From Flavobacteriales bacterium (GTDB lineage Bacteria > Bacteroidota > Bacteroidia > Flavobacteriales_D > Crocinitomicaceae): a stretch of 48,899 nucleotides of DNA. The notes under the pieces were generated by a model. The model had not been told where the DNA came from. It made no database searches and was given only the letters and a program-made list of their open reading frames with translations. The DNA lies in NCBI GenBank assembly GCA_947470515.1, contig CANITF010000024.1, positions 1-48,899 on the forward strand. The letters run 5' to 3'. Shown piece after piece: positions 24,217-32,668 of the stretch (its first letter is position 1; each line of letters opens with the position of its first letter). A program made the position numbers and the translations under genes.

Positions 24217-25287
24217 TTATTCGTCAAATGATACAATTAATTTTTCACTCGTTGGATGTGCTTGACATGTCAATATATAGCCAGCCTCCACTTCTTCTTT
24301 TTCTAAAGAATAATTCACATCCATTCTGGCTGAACCTTCAATAATTTTTGCTTTACACGTGCAACAAACTCCACCTTTACAGGCAAATGGTAAATCGGCA
24401 CCAGCCTTTTGAGCAACATCTAATATACTTTCTCCAGAAGAATTCATTGATAAACCAATAACATCCCCATCTAAAATGATTGTCACATTTGACGCGATAC
24501 TCGCTTCATTTGCAACTACCTTTACCTCTGTTTTCTTAACACCCGGAGTTGTAAATAGTTCAAAATGTATGCTTTTTCCATCTACACCATTTTCAACTAA
24601 ACTGTCTTTTACACCTAGAATCATTTCCTCGGGACCACAAATGTAAACACCATCAACAGGATTATTTGCAAGAAAAGCAGCATATAATTCTGTACATTTT
24701 TCCTTGTCAATTCTTCCTTTTTGAATTTTATTCCCCAAACTTTCTCTCGAAAGAACATGAACAATTCTCAAGCGGTCCATGTGGGTGTTTTTCAGAGCTT
24801 CTAATTCTTCACGGAAATTAATACTGTTGAAGTTTTTATTTCCATAAAATAAGGTCACATCACTATTTGGTTCTTCATGTAAAACTGTTTTTGCAATGGA
24901 TAAAATTGGTGTAATTCCACTTCCAGCGGCAAATAAGGCATAGGATTTATTCGCTTCTTTAGTTGGGTGTAAACAAAAATTTCCAGTTGGAGTCATCACA
25001 TCAATAGAAACACCTTTTTTCAGTGTATTATTCGCGAATGTCGAAAAAACACCATTTTCAACTTCTTTTATAGCAACTCTATGTTCTCCTTCATGCGGAG
25101 CGGAGCACAAAGAATAAGATCTTCTTATGTCTTCACCGTTAATAATAGTTTTTAAAGTAAGATATTGACCAGCCAAGAAGGCATAATCATTTTTAAGTTC
25201 AAAAGGAACATCAAAAGCAATTGAAACAGTATCTTCTGTCTCTTTTCTGATATCGCTGATAAATAAAGTGTGAAACTTTGGTGTCAT
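24217..25287 (-). CDS. paaE: Phenylacetyl-CoA epoxidase reductase subunit PaaE, paralogue 2
   Basis: A 356-residue protein with the same three-domain order: FAD barrel (RSYSLCS about residues 53-59), NAD(P) domain (AAGSGITPILSI, YICGPEEMI), and C-terminal [2Fe-2S] domain (CKGGVCCTC, LTCQAHP), all key residues present. It is the first gene of its unit, starting 197 nt from paaA on the opposite strand, so the two epoxidase operons share one control region. The two PaaE copies are clearly homologous along their length but diverged well beyond recent duplication. Confidence 0.9.
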   Translation of the reverse strand: MTPKFHTLFISDIRKETEDTVSIAFDVPFELKNDYAFLAGQYLTLKTIINGEDIRRSYSLCSAPHEGEHRVAIKEVENGVFSTFANNTLKKGVSIDVMTPTGNFCLHPTKEANKSYALFAAGSGITPILSIAKTVLHEEPNSDVTLFYGNKNFNSINFREELEALKNTHMDRLRIVHVLSRESLGNKIQKGRIDKEKCTELYAAFLANNPVDGVYICGPEEMILGVKDSLVENGVDGKSIHFELFTTPGVKKTEVKVVANEASIASNVTIILDGDVIGLSMNSSGESILDVAQKAGADLPFACKGGVCCTCKAKIIEGSARMDVNYSLEKEEVEAGYILTCQAHPTSEKLIVSFDE

Positions 25288-25438
25288 GAAGAATCAATTT
25301 TAAAGCGCGAATTTAATCATTTATCTTGGTTGATAAAAGAAGCATTTTGCAGTAATTCGTTTTTTATAGGCGATAAAAATTTTTTAACACAAAAAAAATC
25401 TTTGAAAAGTTAAAACAACTATTCCATTCAGCTGTTTT

Positions 25439-25464
25439 TTTGATAACTTATTTCGTTAAATTTG
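25439..25464 (+). promoter_or_regulatory. Putative paaABCD promoter
   Basis: TAAATTTG (25457-25464) exactly fits the Bacteroidota -7 consensus TAnnTTTG, 20 nt before the paaA ATG. A TTTG lies at 25439-25442, but with 14 nt spacing, shorter than usual. Just upstream, AAGTTAAAACAAC (25408-25420) and GCTGTTTTTTTGATAACTT (25431-25449) form a gapped imperfect inverted repeat that could be a repressor site. The control region is shared with the divergent paaE genes. Confidence 0.45.
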
Positions 25465-25484
25465 TAATACAATAGAGAAACTGT

Positions 25485-26432
25485 ATGAAAGACATCAACA
25501 TTTCAGAACTTGAACGAAAGTTTCAAGAGAAAATCGATAAGGATATTAAAATTGAACCGAAGGATTGGATGCCCGATGATTATCGTCAGACATTGATTCG
25601 TCAAATTTCTCAGCATGCCCATTCTGAAATTGTTGGGATGTTACCTGAAGGAAATTGGATTACACGTGCGCCAAATTTGCGTCGTAAAGCTGTTCTTTTG
25701 GCGAAAGTTCAAGATGAAGCGGGACACGGATTGTATCTATACAGTTCTGTTGAAACACTCGGCGCAAACCGCGAAGAAACAATTGATGATCTTCATTCTG
25801 GTAAAGCAAAATATTCATCCATTTTTAATTACCCAACTGTTTCTTGGGCAGATATGGGTGCAATCGGCTGGTTAGTTGATGGTGCTGCAATCATGAATCA
25901 AGTGCCATTATGCAGATGTTCTTATGGACCTTATGCTCGTGCAATGGTGCGTGTGTGTAAGGAAGAATCTTTTCACCAACGACAAGGTTTTGAAATCATG
26001 GCGCAATTGGCAAAAGGAACGCCTGTTCAAAAGGAAATGGCACAAGATGCTTTGAACCGTTTTTGGTGGCCGTCTTTAATGATGTTCGGACCAAATGATG
26101 CTGAATCAAAACACACTGCTCAATCTGTTAAATGGAAAATTAAACGCCATACAAATGATGAATTGCGTCAGATGTTTGTCGATGCTACTGTTCCGCAAGC
26201 TGAATTAATTGGTTTGACTATTCCAGATAAAGATTTGAAATTCAATGAAGAAACCGGTCACTATGAATCTGGTGCAATCAATTGGGACGAATTTTGGGAA
26301 GTTGTTAAAGGAAACGGTCCTTGTAATAAGGATCGAGTAGATACACGTCGTAAAGCTAAAGAAGATGGAATGTGGGTGGTAGAAGCGGCGAATGCATATG
26401 CTGAAAAGCGAAATAGAAGAAAAAGCGCATAA
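25485..26432 (+). CDS. paaA: 1,2-phenylacetyl-CoA epoxidase catalytic subunit PaaA
   Basis: The 315-residue di-iron monooxygenase subunit converts phenylacetyl-CoA to its 1,2-epoxide with O2. Ligand motifs are visible: E48, [11 protein letters not shown] with E78 and H81 (E-x-x-H), and [11 protein letters not shown] with E161 and H164 (second E-x-x-H). The flanking [20 protein letters not shown] is nearly as in the E. coli enzyme, as I recall it. It is first in paaABCD, with 23 nt to paaB. Confidence 0.96.
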   Translation: MKDINISELERKFQEKIDKDIKIEPKDWMPDDYRQTLIRQISQHAHSEIVGMLPEGNWITRAPNLRRKAVLLAKVQDEAGHGLYLYSSVETLGANREETIDDLHSGKAKYSSIFNYPTVSWADMGAIGWLVDGAAIMNQVPLCRCSYGPYARAMVRVCKEESFHQRQGFEIMAQLAKGTPVQKEMAQDALNRFWWPSLMMFGPNDAESKHTAQSVKWKIKRHTNDELRQMFVDATVPQAELIGLTIPDKDLKFNEETGHYESGAINWDEFWEVVKGNGPCNKDRVDTRRKAKEDGMWVVEAANAYAEKRNRRKSA

Positions 26433-26455
26433 TATCTAGAATAAAAAAAATTACT

Positions 26456-26743
26456 ATGTCAAAAAAAGAATGGCCTTTGTGGGAAATATTTATTCGTAGC
26501 AAAGCAGGATTAAATCACAAGCATGTTGGAAGTTTAAGAGCTGCTGATGCTGAAATGGCAGTTGAAAATGGGCGTGATGTGTATACAAGACGTTCTGAAG
26601 GAATCAGTATTTGGGCAGTTGAATCGAAAGATGTTTATGCTTCGGATCCAACTGAAGCTGATTCGTTATTTGAACCTTCAGATTCAAAAGTATACCGTCA
26701 CCCAACGTTTTACGATGTTCCAGACGGAATTTCACACATGTAA
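26456..26743 (+). CDS. paaB: 1,2-phenylacetyl-CoA epoxidase subunit PaaB
   Basis: A 95-residue subunit with the family opening WPLWEIFIRSKAGLNHKHVG and the YTRRSEGISIWAV core; the length equals the usual PaaB. It is thought to be a structural subunit of the PaaABC complex bridging the PaaAC heterodimers. It lies between paaA and paaC with 23 nt and 35 nt gaps. Confidence 0.95.
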   Translation: MSKKEWPLWEIFIRSKAGLNHKHVGSLRAADAEMAVENGRDVYTRRSEGISIWAVESKDVYASDPTEADSLFEPSDSKVYRHPTFYDVPDGISHM

Positions 26744-26778
26744 TGACTGCAATAAACTAACTGACTTTATATTTTAAT

Positions 26779-27528
26779 ATGAGTGCACTTTTTGAATATA
26801 TAATACGACTTGGCGATGATAGTTTGATTTTGGGTCATCGCATGTCGGAATGGTGTGGACACGGACCAATATTAGAAGAAGATATTGCCATGACAAACAT
26901 TGCGTTGGATTTGGTTGGTCAGGCAACAAGTTTATTAAATTACGCTGGAGATGTTGAAGGGAATGGACGTGATGGCGATAAATTAGCTTTTTTACGTTAT
27001 GACCGCGAGTACAAAAATACCTTACTTGTTGAACAACCAAATGGTGATTTTGGAACAACGATTATGCGTCAATTTTTGTTTGATGCGTATAGAAAGCCGT
27101 TGTTTGAAAAATTGCAAAACAGCGCAGATAAACAGTTGAGTGCAATTGCTGAAAAATCGTTGAAAGAAACGAAATATCACTTGAAACATTCAGCTGAATG
27201 GGTGATCCGTTTGGGTGATGGAACAGAAGAATCGCACCAACGAATTCAAGAATCGCTTAATACCTTATGGCGATATTCATCAGAATTATTTTACACCGAT
27301 GAGGTTGATGCTGAATTATTAAGTCAAGGAATTATTACGGACATCGCTGAAGTTAGAGCTGAATGGGAAGTGACAGTCAAGAATGTATTTGAAGAAGCAA
27401 CTTTACACATTCCAACTAATAATTGGAAACAGGAAGGCGGCAGAAAAGGGATGCATTCAGAAAATATGGGCTTCATTCTTGCCGAATTGCAATATATGCA
27501 ACGTGCCTATCCGAACATGGAGTGGTAA
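26779..27528 (+). CDS. paaC: 1,2-phenylacetyl-CoA epoxidase structural subunit PaaC
   Basis: A 249-residue ferritin-like helical protein, the non-catalytic partner of PaaA. The family segments RMSEWCGHGPILEEDIAMTN (about 22-41) and LDLVGQATSLLNYAG are clear, as are EKSLKETKYHLKHSAEWV in the middle and the C-terminal HSENMGFILAELQYMQRAYP. Its last codons overlap the GTG start of paaD by 7 nt, so translation of the two is coupled. Confidence 0.95.
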   Translation: MSALFEYIIRLGDDSLILGHRMSEWCGHGPILEEDIAMTNIALDLVGQATSLLNYAGDVEGNGRDGDKLAFLRYDREYKNTLLVEQPNGDFGTTIMRQFLFDAYRKPLFEKLQNSADKQLSAIAEKSLKETKYHLKHSAEWVIRLGDGTEESHQRIQESLNTLWRYSSELFYTDEVDAELLSQGIITDIAEVRAEWEVTVKNVFEEATLHIPTNNWKQEGGRKGMHSENMGFILAELQYMQRAYPNMEW

Positions 27529-28007
27529 CTGAAAAAGAAATATGGGCATATTTGGAAGAGGTATCTGATCCAGAAATCCCTGTTCTTACAGTTGTTGATC
27601 TTGGCGTTGTTAGAGCTGTCGAAATAACAGAAACTCGTTGCCATGTAACAATCACACCAACCTACAGTGGTTGCCCAGCAATGAAAATGATTGAAGAGCA
27701 AATCATTGAGAAATTAACTGAAAAAGGAATAGAAAACGTAAACGTTTCTTTGGTTTTATCTCCTGCTTGGACCACAGATTGGCTCACAGAATCTGGTAAA
27801 AATAAATTGCGAGAATACGGAATTGCTCCGCCGGAACATGAGGTTGATAAAAGCGTATTATTTTCAGAACCAACAGTTGTTCCTTGTCCTCAATGCAAAT
27901 CTCGAAACACGAAAATGATTAGTCAATTTGGAAGTACAGCATGCAAAGCACATTATCAGTGCAATGAATGTTTAGAACCGTTTGATTATTTCAAATGTTT
28001 GAAGTAG
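27522..28007 (+). CDS. paaD: Phenylacetate-pathway protein PaaD (DUF59/MIP18 plus zinc ribbon)
   Basis: A 161-residue protein from GTG 27522 (VVTEKEIWAYLEEVSDPEIP); a TTG at 27423 would place 33 extra residues inside paaC and is rejected. Residues 1-90 form a MIP18/DUF59 domain (DPEIPVLTVVDLGVV, TPTYSGCPAM), the fold of iron-sulfur/di-iron assembly helpers. A C-terminal zinc ribbon follows (CPQCKSRN, CNECLEPFDYFKC). PaaD is thought to help assemble or mature the PaaABC(E) enzyme. It overlaps paaC by 7 nt. It ends at 28007, directly against the convergent FKBP gene with no spacer. Confidence 0.92.
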   Translation: MVTEKEIWAYLEEVSDPEIPVLTVVDLGVVRAVEITETRCHVTITPTYSGCPAMKMIEEQIIEKLTEKGIENVNVSLVLSPAWTTDWLTESGKNKLREYGIAPPEHEVDKSVLFSEPTVVPCPQCKSRNTKMISQFGSTACKAHYQCNECLEPFDYFKCLK

Positions 28008-28460
28008 TTACAATATCTGCAACAATTTAACGTCAAAAATCAATACTGAATTTCCGGGTATTCCATTGTTCTTTCCTGAGCCGTAACCTAGAGCTGAAGG
28101 GACTAAAAGAATCCCATTTCCACCTTCCTTGAAATAAGGAATTCCTTCTGTCCAACCTTTAATTACTTGTTGTAAGCCAAAACTTATTCCTGCCGCATCA
28201 CTTTGGTCAAAAACTTCCCCGTCAGTGAAATAGCCTTTGTAAGATACTTTTACAGTTGAAAAACTATTGCACGTTCCACCAGTTCCTTGGTTTTCGATTA
28301 CATAATATAAGCCAGTACCTGTTGCAACTGCTGTTAGGTTGTGATCAGCGATATATTGTTTGATAATATCGTCATCTGTTTTTGCTTGTTTCTCTGCATT
28401 TTTTTTTGCGCATGACGAAAATGTGAATGCAAGAAGTAGGATTGGAAGGAAATATTTCAT
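28008..28460 (-). CDS. FKBP-type peptidyl-prolyl isomerase lipoprotein
   Basis: A 150-residue lipoprotein. The signal ends FTFSSCAKK, with C17 the likely lipidated residue. One FKBP domain follows a short linker (about 55-150): VSYKGYFTDGEVFDQS, QVIKGWTEGIPYFKEGG, LGYGSG and VLIFDVKLL are the usual motifs, so activity as a periplasmic or surface folding enzyme is likely. It converges on paaD with zero intergenic bases and no terminator hairpin. Confidence 0.92.
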   Translation of the reverse strand: MKYFLPILLLAFTFSSCAKKNAEKQAKTDDDIIKQYIADHNLTAVATGTGLYYVIENQGTGGTCNSFSTVKVSYKGYFTDGEVFDQSDAAGISFGLQQVIKGWTEGIPYFKEGGNGILLVPSALGYGSGKNNGIPGNSVLIFDVKLLQIL

Positions 28461-28466
28461 AGTATA

Positions 28467-28529
28467 AAATTACAAATTATGAATTACAAGTTACTAATTT
28501 AGAATTACAAATCACGAATTACAAATTGT
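28467..28529. repeat. Degenerate heptamer array (consensus RAATTAC)9
   Basis: Nine 7-mers in exact phase: four are GAATTAC and the others are near variants (AAATTAC, AAATTAT, AAGTTAC, TAATTTA, AAATCAC, AAATTGT). The last base is the first base of the complementary stop codon (28529-28531) of the U32-family gene, so the array begins exactly at that gene's 3' end. It also forms the short leader of the FKBP gene. Confidence 0.75.
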
Positions 28530-30391
28530 TAATCGTTCTCATCAAAAACCAGCTCTGCATCTTTTTCCCAAATTTCCATTTCACATGGTTTGCAATTGAA
28601 TTTCAATTTGTATTCATTTTCACCATGTTGTAAAGTAAGCGGTTCAATCAATTTTTCGCCCATTGTATCACGTTGAAATTTAGGACATTTCCCTAATTCA
28701 TATTTCACACAATATTTGGTAGTCATTACTCTTGATTTTCCTGGATCCCATTGTAATTCGAACGCTTTTTCAATTTCTGTAACGCCATGTCTTTTGTAGA
28801 AAGCGCGTGCTAATCGATTAGAAACATTAAATGTGAAATCTAATTCTTTCACTGGAAAAGGATGGTCTGTTTTAACGATTGCCTTTTCTTCCCGGTGGTA
28901 TTCTTTTATTCGAATGTCAATTAAATTTTCTAAAACTTCCCGTCTTAACTCATTTACTTTTGAACTTGGTAAAAACCAATTATCCGAAAATTCAACAGTA
29001 ACCTCGTCAACAACAAATGGCGTATTCCCTGTTTTAGAAAGATTTTTCTTGATATCAGCAAGAACGACTTCACCTTTTGTTGATGCTTCTTTTTCTTGAT
29101 CAAATGAACTTATAGATTGATGTCCATCTTCGTCAATTACGGTTAATATAAATCCAGTTGGCGTTTCTGATAGGGTCATTTTGATACCAATCTTACGAAT
29201 AGTACTGTCTTCACGTTCAACTAATTTGTTGAATGCTGCATCAGAATTTCGGTAGATTTCAGTTCCTTCTGGAATTGATTTATAATTGTTTGGAATCACT
29301 AAATCATTGAGAACGACATTTATTTGTAATCCGTCAGCTTCATTGTTTTCATTGATGAAGAATAGTCCGTCGCCATTGTTTAATTGATCAGCATTTTCAA
29401 TGAAATAACCTTTATCAGTGAATTTTGTCACTTTTCCAATATACTGACCTTTTGATTTTGGACTTTCCCAAGAACCAATTTTTTCTTTTCGTTGATTTAC
29501 AAAATAATCGGTATAACCACGGTTGAAACTACGGTCCATTTTAGGATTGAAATTAATCGTAATTCTTCCTGATGATGCTTTTTGATAAGAATCTGATGTC
29601 TCAAGAAAAGTATCTAACTTTTGACGTAAAAACGAAACATTGTTCTTAACGTAAACCAAATCTTTTAAGCGACCTTCAATTTTAAAAGAGGTAATTCCAG
29701 CTTCAATAAGTTCAGGAAGTTGTTCAGATAAATCTAAATCTTTAATAGATAATAAATGACTATTAGCAATCAGGGTTGCACCTGTTCCGTCAGTTAGATT
29801 ATAAGGAAGACGGCAATTTTGTGCGCATGAACCTCGGTTGGCACTTCTTTCTCCGCCAGCAATACTCATGTAACAATTGCCACTAAATGATACGCAAAGT
29901 GCCCCAGAAACAAAAAATTCCAGTTCCACATCAGCTTCCTCGTAAATTTCTTTTATTTGGCTCAAATTTAATTCTCTCGCCAAAACGATACGTTCCATTC
30001 CTGCATCTTTCAAGAATTTAACTTGTTTTGGGTCGCGGTTGTTGGCTTGTGTACTGGCGTGAAGAACGATAGGAGGTAAGTCCATTTCAAAAATCGCCAT
30101 GTCTTGCACAATCAATGCATCAACCCCAATTTTATAGAGTTTGTGAATCAATTGTTGACAATCTTCCAATTCGTGATCATAGAGAATCGTATTGATTACA
30201 ACAAACACCTGTGCTTTGAAAAGGTGAGCATATTTCACCAATTCTGCAATGTCTTCTAATGAATTTGTTGCATTTGTGCGTGCGCCATAGGCTGGAGATC
30301 CAATATACACTGCATCTGCACCGGAATTTATTGCCAACATTCCTTGCAAGAGATTTTTTGCAGGAGCGAGAATTTCAACTTTTTTCTTCAT
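28529..30391 (-). CDS. Peptidase U32-family protein, RlhA-like rRNA hydroxylase
   Basis: A 620-residue protein. The first ~290 residues match the U32 family (VEILAPAKNLLQGMLAINSG, HASTQANN, SFKIEGRLKD). Four cysteines typical of the iron-sulfur members are present: C166, C173, C189 and C193 in LCVSFSGNCYMSIAGG and RSANRGSCAQNCR. The C-terminal half (DUF3656-like) and the length resemble E. coli RlhA (YdcP), which hydroxylates 23S rRNA C2501, rather than the shorter TrhP/YegQ that hydroxylates tRNA. Two further CxxC-like pairs are near the C-terminus. RlhA is the best call, not certain. Upstream lies repeat copy B. Confidence 0.82.
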   Translation of the reverse strand: MKKKVEILAPAKNLLQGMLAINSGADAVYIGSPAYGARTNATNSLEDIAELVKYAHLFKAQVFVVINTILYDHELEDCQQLIHKLYKIGVDALIVQDMAIFEMDLPPIVLHASTQANNRDPKQVKFLKDAGMERIVLARELNLSQIKEIYEEADVELEFFVSGALCVSFSGNCYMSIAGGERSANRGSCAQNCRLPYNLTDGTGATLIANSHLLSIKDLDLSEQLPELIEAGITSFKIEGRLKDLVYVKNNVSFLRQKLDTFLETSDSYQKASSGRITINFNPKMDRSFNRGYTDYFVNQRKEKIGSWESPKSKGQYIGKVTKFTDKGYFIENADQLNNGDGLFFINENNEADGLQINVVLNDLVIPNNYKSIPEGTEIYRNSDAAFNKLVEREDSTIRKIGIKMTLSETPTGFILTVIDEDGHQSISSFDQEKEASTKGEVVLADIKKNLSKTGNTPFVVDEVTVEFSDNWFLPSSKVNELRREVLENLIDIRIKEYHREEKAIVKTDHPFPVKELDFTFNVSNRLARAFYKRHGVTEIEKAFELQWDPGKSRVMTTKYCVKYELGKCPKFQRDTMGEKLIEPLTLQHGENEYKLKFNCKPCEMEIWEKDAELVFDEND

Positions 30392-30589
30392 ACTTCATAC
30401 AAAAGTCCGCATTTTATTTAATGATGTCAATAGGAATAGCAAAAACTAATGATTAAAGAAACATATTAGTTAGTGCTAACAAATAAAAAAAGTTGAGAAT
30501 TATTTGTTTAGAACAACTTCGTTAGAAGGAAATAATTTGATTCAAAAATTTGAAATTGCGATACTTGATCGAATGCAAATTATCCACAG

Positions 30590-30758
30590 AACTAGTTCGT
30601 AAAGCGACTTCGAAGAAAGATTGATACCTAAAATCGCGGTAATCATGAGCTTTATCGACGGTCCCGATTCGGAATGAAATGGAGAATGGGGAAGTTCCTT
30701 GGATAATTTGTGAAAAAGCATTTTTTGTTACTTTTTGTTGCTTTGGACAAAAAGTAAG
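30590..30758. repeat. Dispersed ~170-bp intergenic repeat, copy B
   Basis: Second copy of the element at 15345-15515, same orientation. The 68 nt at 30691-30758 are identical to 15448-15515, including the TTACTTTTTGT / ACAAAAAGTAA hairpin; the 5' part is more diverged but keeps the AACTAGTTCG and GGTAATCATGAGC blocks. The whole gap 30392-30953 (562 nt) holds this repeat, a terminator and a large hairpin, and no gene. Confidence 0.88.
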
Positions 30759-30770
30759 AGATATTATTTT

Positions 30771-30806
30771 ACAAAAAAAAAACGCCTTCAATTTAGAAGA
30801 CGTTTT
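30771..30806 (-). terminator. Rho-independent terminator for pruA
   Basis: Read on the minus strand, AAAACGTCTTC and GAAGGCGTTTT form an 11-bp stem (one G-U) with a 6-nt loop, followed by a run of about nine T. It lies 148 nt after the pruA stop. Confidence 0.8.
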
Positions 30807-30859
30807 ACTATAACATTTTAATGTAGTTGAAAAAACAAAATCACAAACAAAAACGAGGC

Positions 30860-30918
30860 GTTTAAAAATTTTAGCGTAGAGTTATCGTTATGATAATGAC
30901 TAGATAAAATTTTTAAAC
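30860..30918. other. Large hairpin in the pruA 3' region
   Basis: GTTTAAAAATTTTA and TAAAATTTTTAAAC are perfect 14-nt inverted arms around a 31-nt loop. The loop carries an inner TTATC/GATAA stem (TTATCGTTATGATAA) like the 15235 palindrome. It lies between the pruA stop and its terminator. Confidence 0.6.
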
Positions 30919-30953
30919 AACGAAGTTATTGGAAGTGACTTTAGTTTTTATTC

Positions 30954-32582
30954 TTATCCTAAAAAAGGATATCTATAATCAACTGGTGGCACGAACGTTT
31001 CTTTAATAGTTCGAGCAGAAACCCATCTTAACATGTTCATTGAAGAACCAGCCTTGTCATTTGTCCCTGAACCTCTAGCACCTCCAAATGGTTGCTGTCC
31101 TACAACTGCTCCAGTCGGCTTATCGTTGATGTAGAAATTTCCAGCCGAATTGCGTAACATTTTTGTGGCAACATTGATTGCATAACGGTCATTCGACATA
31201 ATTGAACCTGTTAGCGCATATTCAGAAGTTTCATCAAGCAATGTTAATGTTTCTTCAAATTTATTTTCATCGTAAACATAAACCGTCAATACAGGTCCGA
31301 AAATTTCTTCGCACATTGTTCTGAATTTTGGATTTGTTGTTACAACAGTAGTTGGCTCAATAAAATACCCTTTTGATTTATCGTAATTTCCACCAGTTAT
31401 TACTTCAGCATCCGGTTGAGCTTTGCAATAATCAATATATCCAGAAATTTTATCAAATGCTTTGCTATCAATTACGGCATTCACAAAGTTAGATGGGTCT
31501 TCTGGTGAACCAATTTTAAATGAGTTTACTTGTTCTACAAAAATACGTTTCACTTCTGGCCATAGGTTTGAAGGAATATACGCTCTTGAAGCAGCTGAAC
31601 ATTTTTGACCTTGGAATTCAAATGCTCCACGTGCCATAGAAGTTGCTACTTCAGCCGCATCAGCAGACTTGTGAACCATGATAAAATCTTTCCCCCCTGT
31701 TTCTCCAACAATTCGTGGATATGAACGATAGTTTTCTAAATTATCGGCAATATTTCGCCATAACTGACGGAAAACACCTGTTGATCCCGTAAAATGGATA
31801 CCAGCAAAATGTTTGTTTTTGAAAATAACCTCACCAGCTGTTTGACCACTCACAGTTACCATATTGATAACACCATCAGGAACTCCAGCCGCTTTGAATA
31901 AATCCATAATTACTTGCGCAGAATAGATTTGTGATTCGGCTGGTTTCCATACAACAACATTTCCCATCATCATTGGGGCAGCCGATAAATTCGCTGCGAT
32001 TGATGTAAAGTTAAACGGAGATAAAGCAAATACGAACCCTTCTAATGCACGGTATTCTAATCTGTTCCACATGCCAGGCAAAGATTCTGGTTGCTCACTG
32101 TAAATCTGCGTCATGTATTGAACATTGAATCTAAAGAAATCAATCAATTCGCAAGCTGCATCTATTTCTGTTTGGTAAACGTTTTTTGATTGTGCCAACA
32201 TCGTTGCTGCATTCATTCGATCTCTAAATGGACCTGCCAAAAGATCAGCTGCTTTTAAAAATACTGCTGCACGTTCTTCCCAAGGTAAATTTGCCCAAGC
32301 ATCTTTTGCAGCCAAAGCCGCGTCAATCGCATCTTGCACATGTGTTGCATCACCAACATTATAATGTCCTAAAACCTTTTGATGATCATGCGGTGAAGTC
32401 ATCGGTTTTTTGTTGGTTGTTCTAATTTCTTTTCCTCCAATATACATTGGGACATCAATAGCCGCCTGATTGTACATTTCTTGGTATTTATTCAATAAAC
32501 TTTTGCGTTCAGCAGAACCCGGAGCATATCCTTTGATTGGTTCATTTACAGCAATTGGCACTCGGAAAATAGCGTTTGACAT
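30954..32582 (-). CDS. pruA: L-glutamate gamma-semialdehyde dehydrogenase (proline catabolism)
   Basis: A 542-residue aldehyde dehydrogenase that oxidises pyrroline-5-carboxylate/glutamate semialdehyde to glutamate with NAD+. I start at ATG 32582 (MSNAIFRVPIAVNEPIKGYA), which matches the family start, rather than 32651. The catalytic glutamate is in VGETGGKD and the catalytic cysteine in GQKCSAASRAY; FTGSTGVFR is the NAD-binding loop and GTNDKAGS a late family motif. No putA (proline dehydrogenase) is in the window. A divergent TPR gene begins 87 nt upstream. Confidence 0.94.
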   Translation of the reverse strand: MSNAIFRVPIAVNEPIKGYAPGSAERKSLLNKYQEMYNQAAIDVPMYIGGKEIRTTNKKPMTSPHDHQKVLGHYNVGDATHVQDAIDAALAAKDAWANLPWEERAAVFLKAADLLAGPFRDRMNAATMLAQSKNVYQTEIDAACELIDFFRFNVQYMTQIYSEQPESLPGMWNRLEYRALEGFVFALSPFNFTSIAANLSAAPMMMGNVVVWKPAESQIYSAQVIMDLFKAAGVPDGVINMVTVSGQTAGEVIFKNKHFAGIHFTGSTGVFRQLWRNIADNLENYRSYPRIVGETGGKDFIMVHKSADAAEVATSMARGAFEFQGQKCSAASRAYIPSNLWPEVKRIFVEQVNSFKIGSPEDPSNFVNAVIDSKAFDKISGYIDYCKAQPDAEVITGGNYDKSKGYFIEPTTVVTTNPKFRTMCEEIFGPVLTVYVYDENKFEETLTLLDETSEYALTGSIMSNDRYAINVATKMLRNSAGNFYINDKPTGAVVGQQPFGGARGSGTNDKAGSSMNMLRWVSARTIKETFVPPVDYRYPFLG

Positions 32583-32609
32583 ATAAATATTTTTTTGTAA
32601 AAGTAATGA

Positions 32610-32641
32610 TTGTTCCTTATCCTTGCAATGTCGTAAATTTA
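32610..32641 (+). promoter_or_regulatory. Putative promoter of the TPR-protein gene
   Basis: TTG (32610-32612), 21 nt, TAAATTTA (32634-32641) fits the Bacteroidota pattern with one mismatch, 27 nt before the ATG at 32669. On the opposite strand, TTG (32628-32626) and TACTTTTA (32605-32598) with 20-nt spacing could drive pruA, so the two promoters would overlap. Confidence 0.4.
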
Positions 32642-32668
32642 TAAAATACATAGCATAAAATTGTCCTC

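Noticed and set aside
26774-27058. Antisense open frame over paaC
   Set aside because: A shadow of a clear, conserved gene; no start or family support.
27423-27521. TTG-started N-terminal extension of paaD
   Set aside because: It would lie inside paaC; the PaaD homology begins after GTG 27522.
30522-30791. Minus-strand open frame of 89 codons
   Set aside because: It lies across dispersed repeat copy B and its hairpin; the FCPKQQKVTK-type peptide comes from the stem, and copy A does not keep the frame.
32583-32651. 23-residue N-terminal extension of pruA
   Set aside because: The conserved family start is ATG 32582, and the extension covers the likely promoter region.
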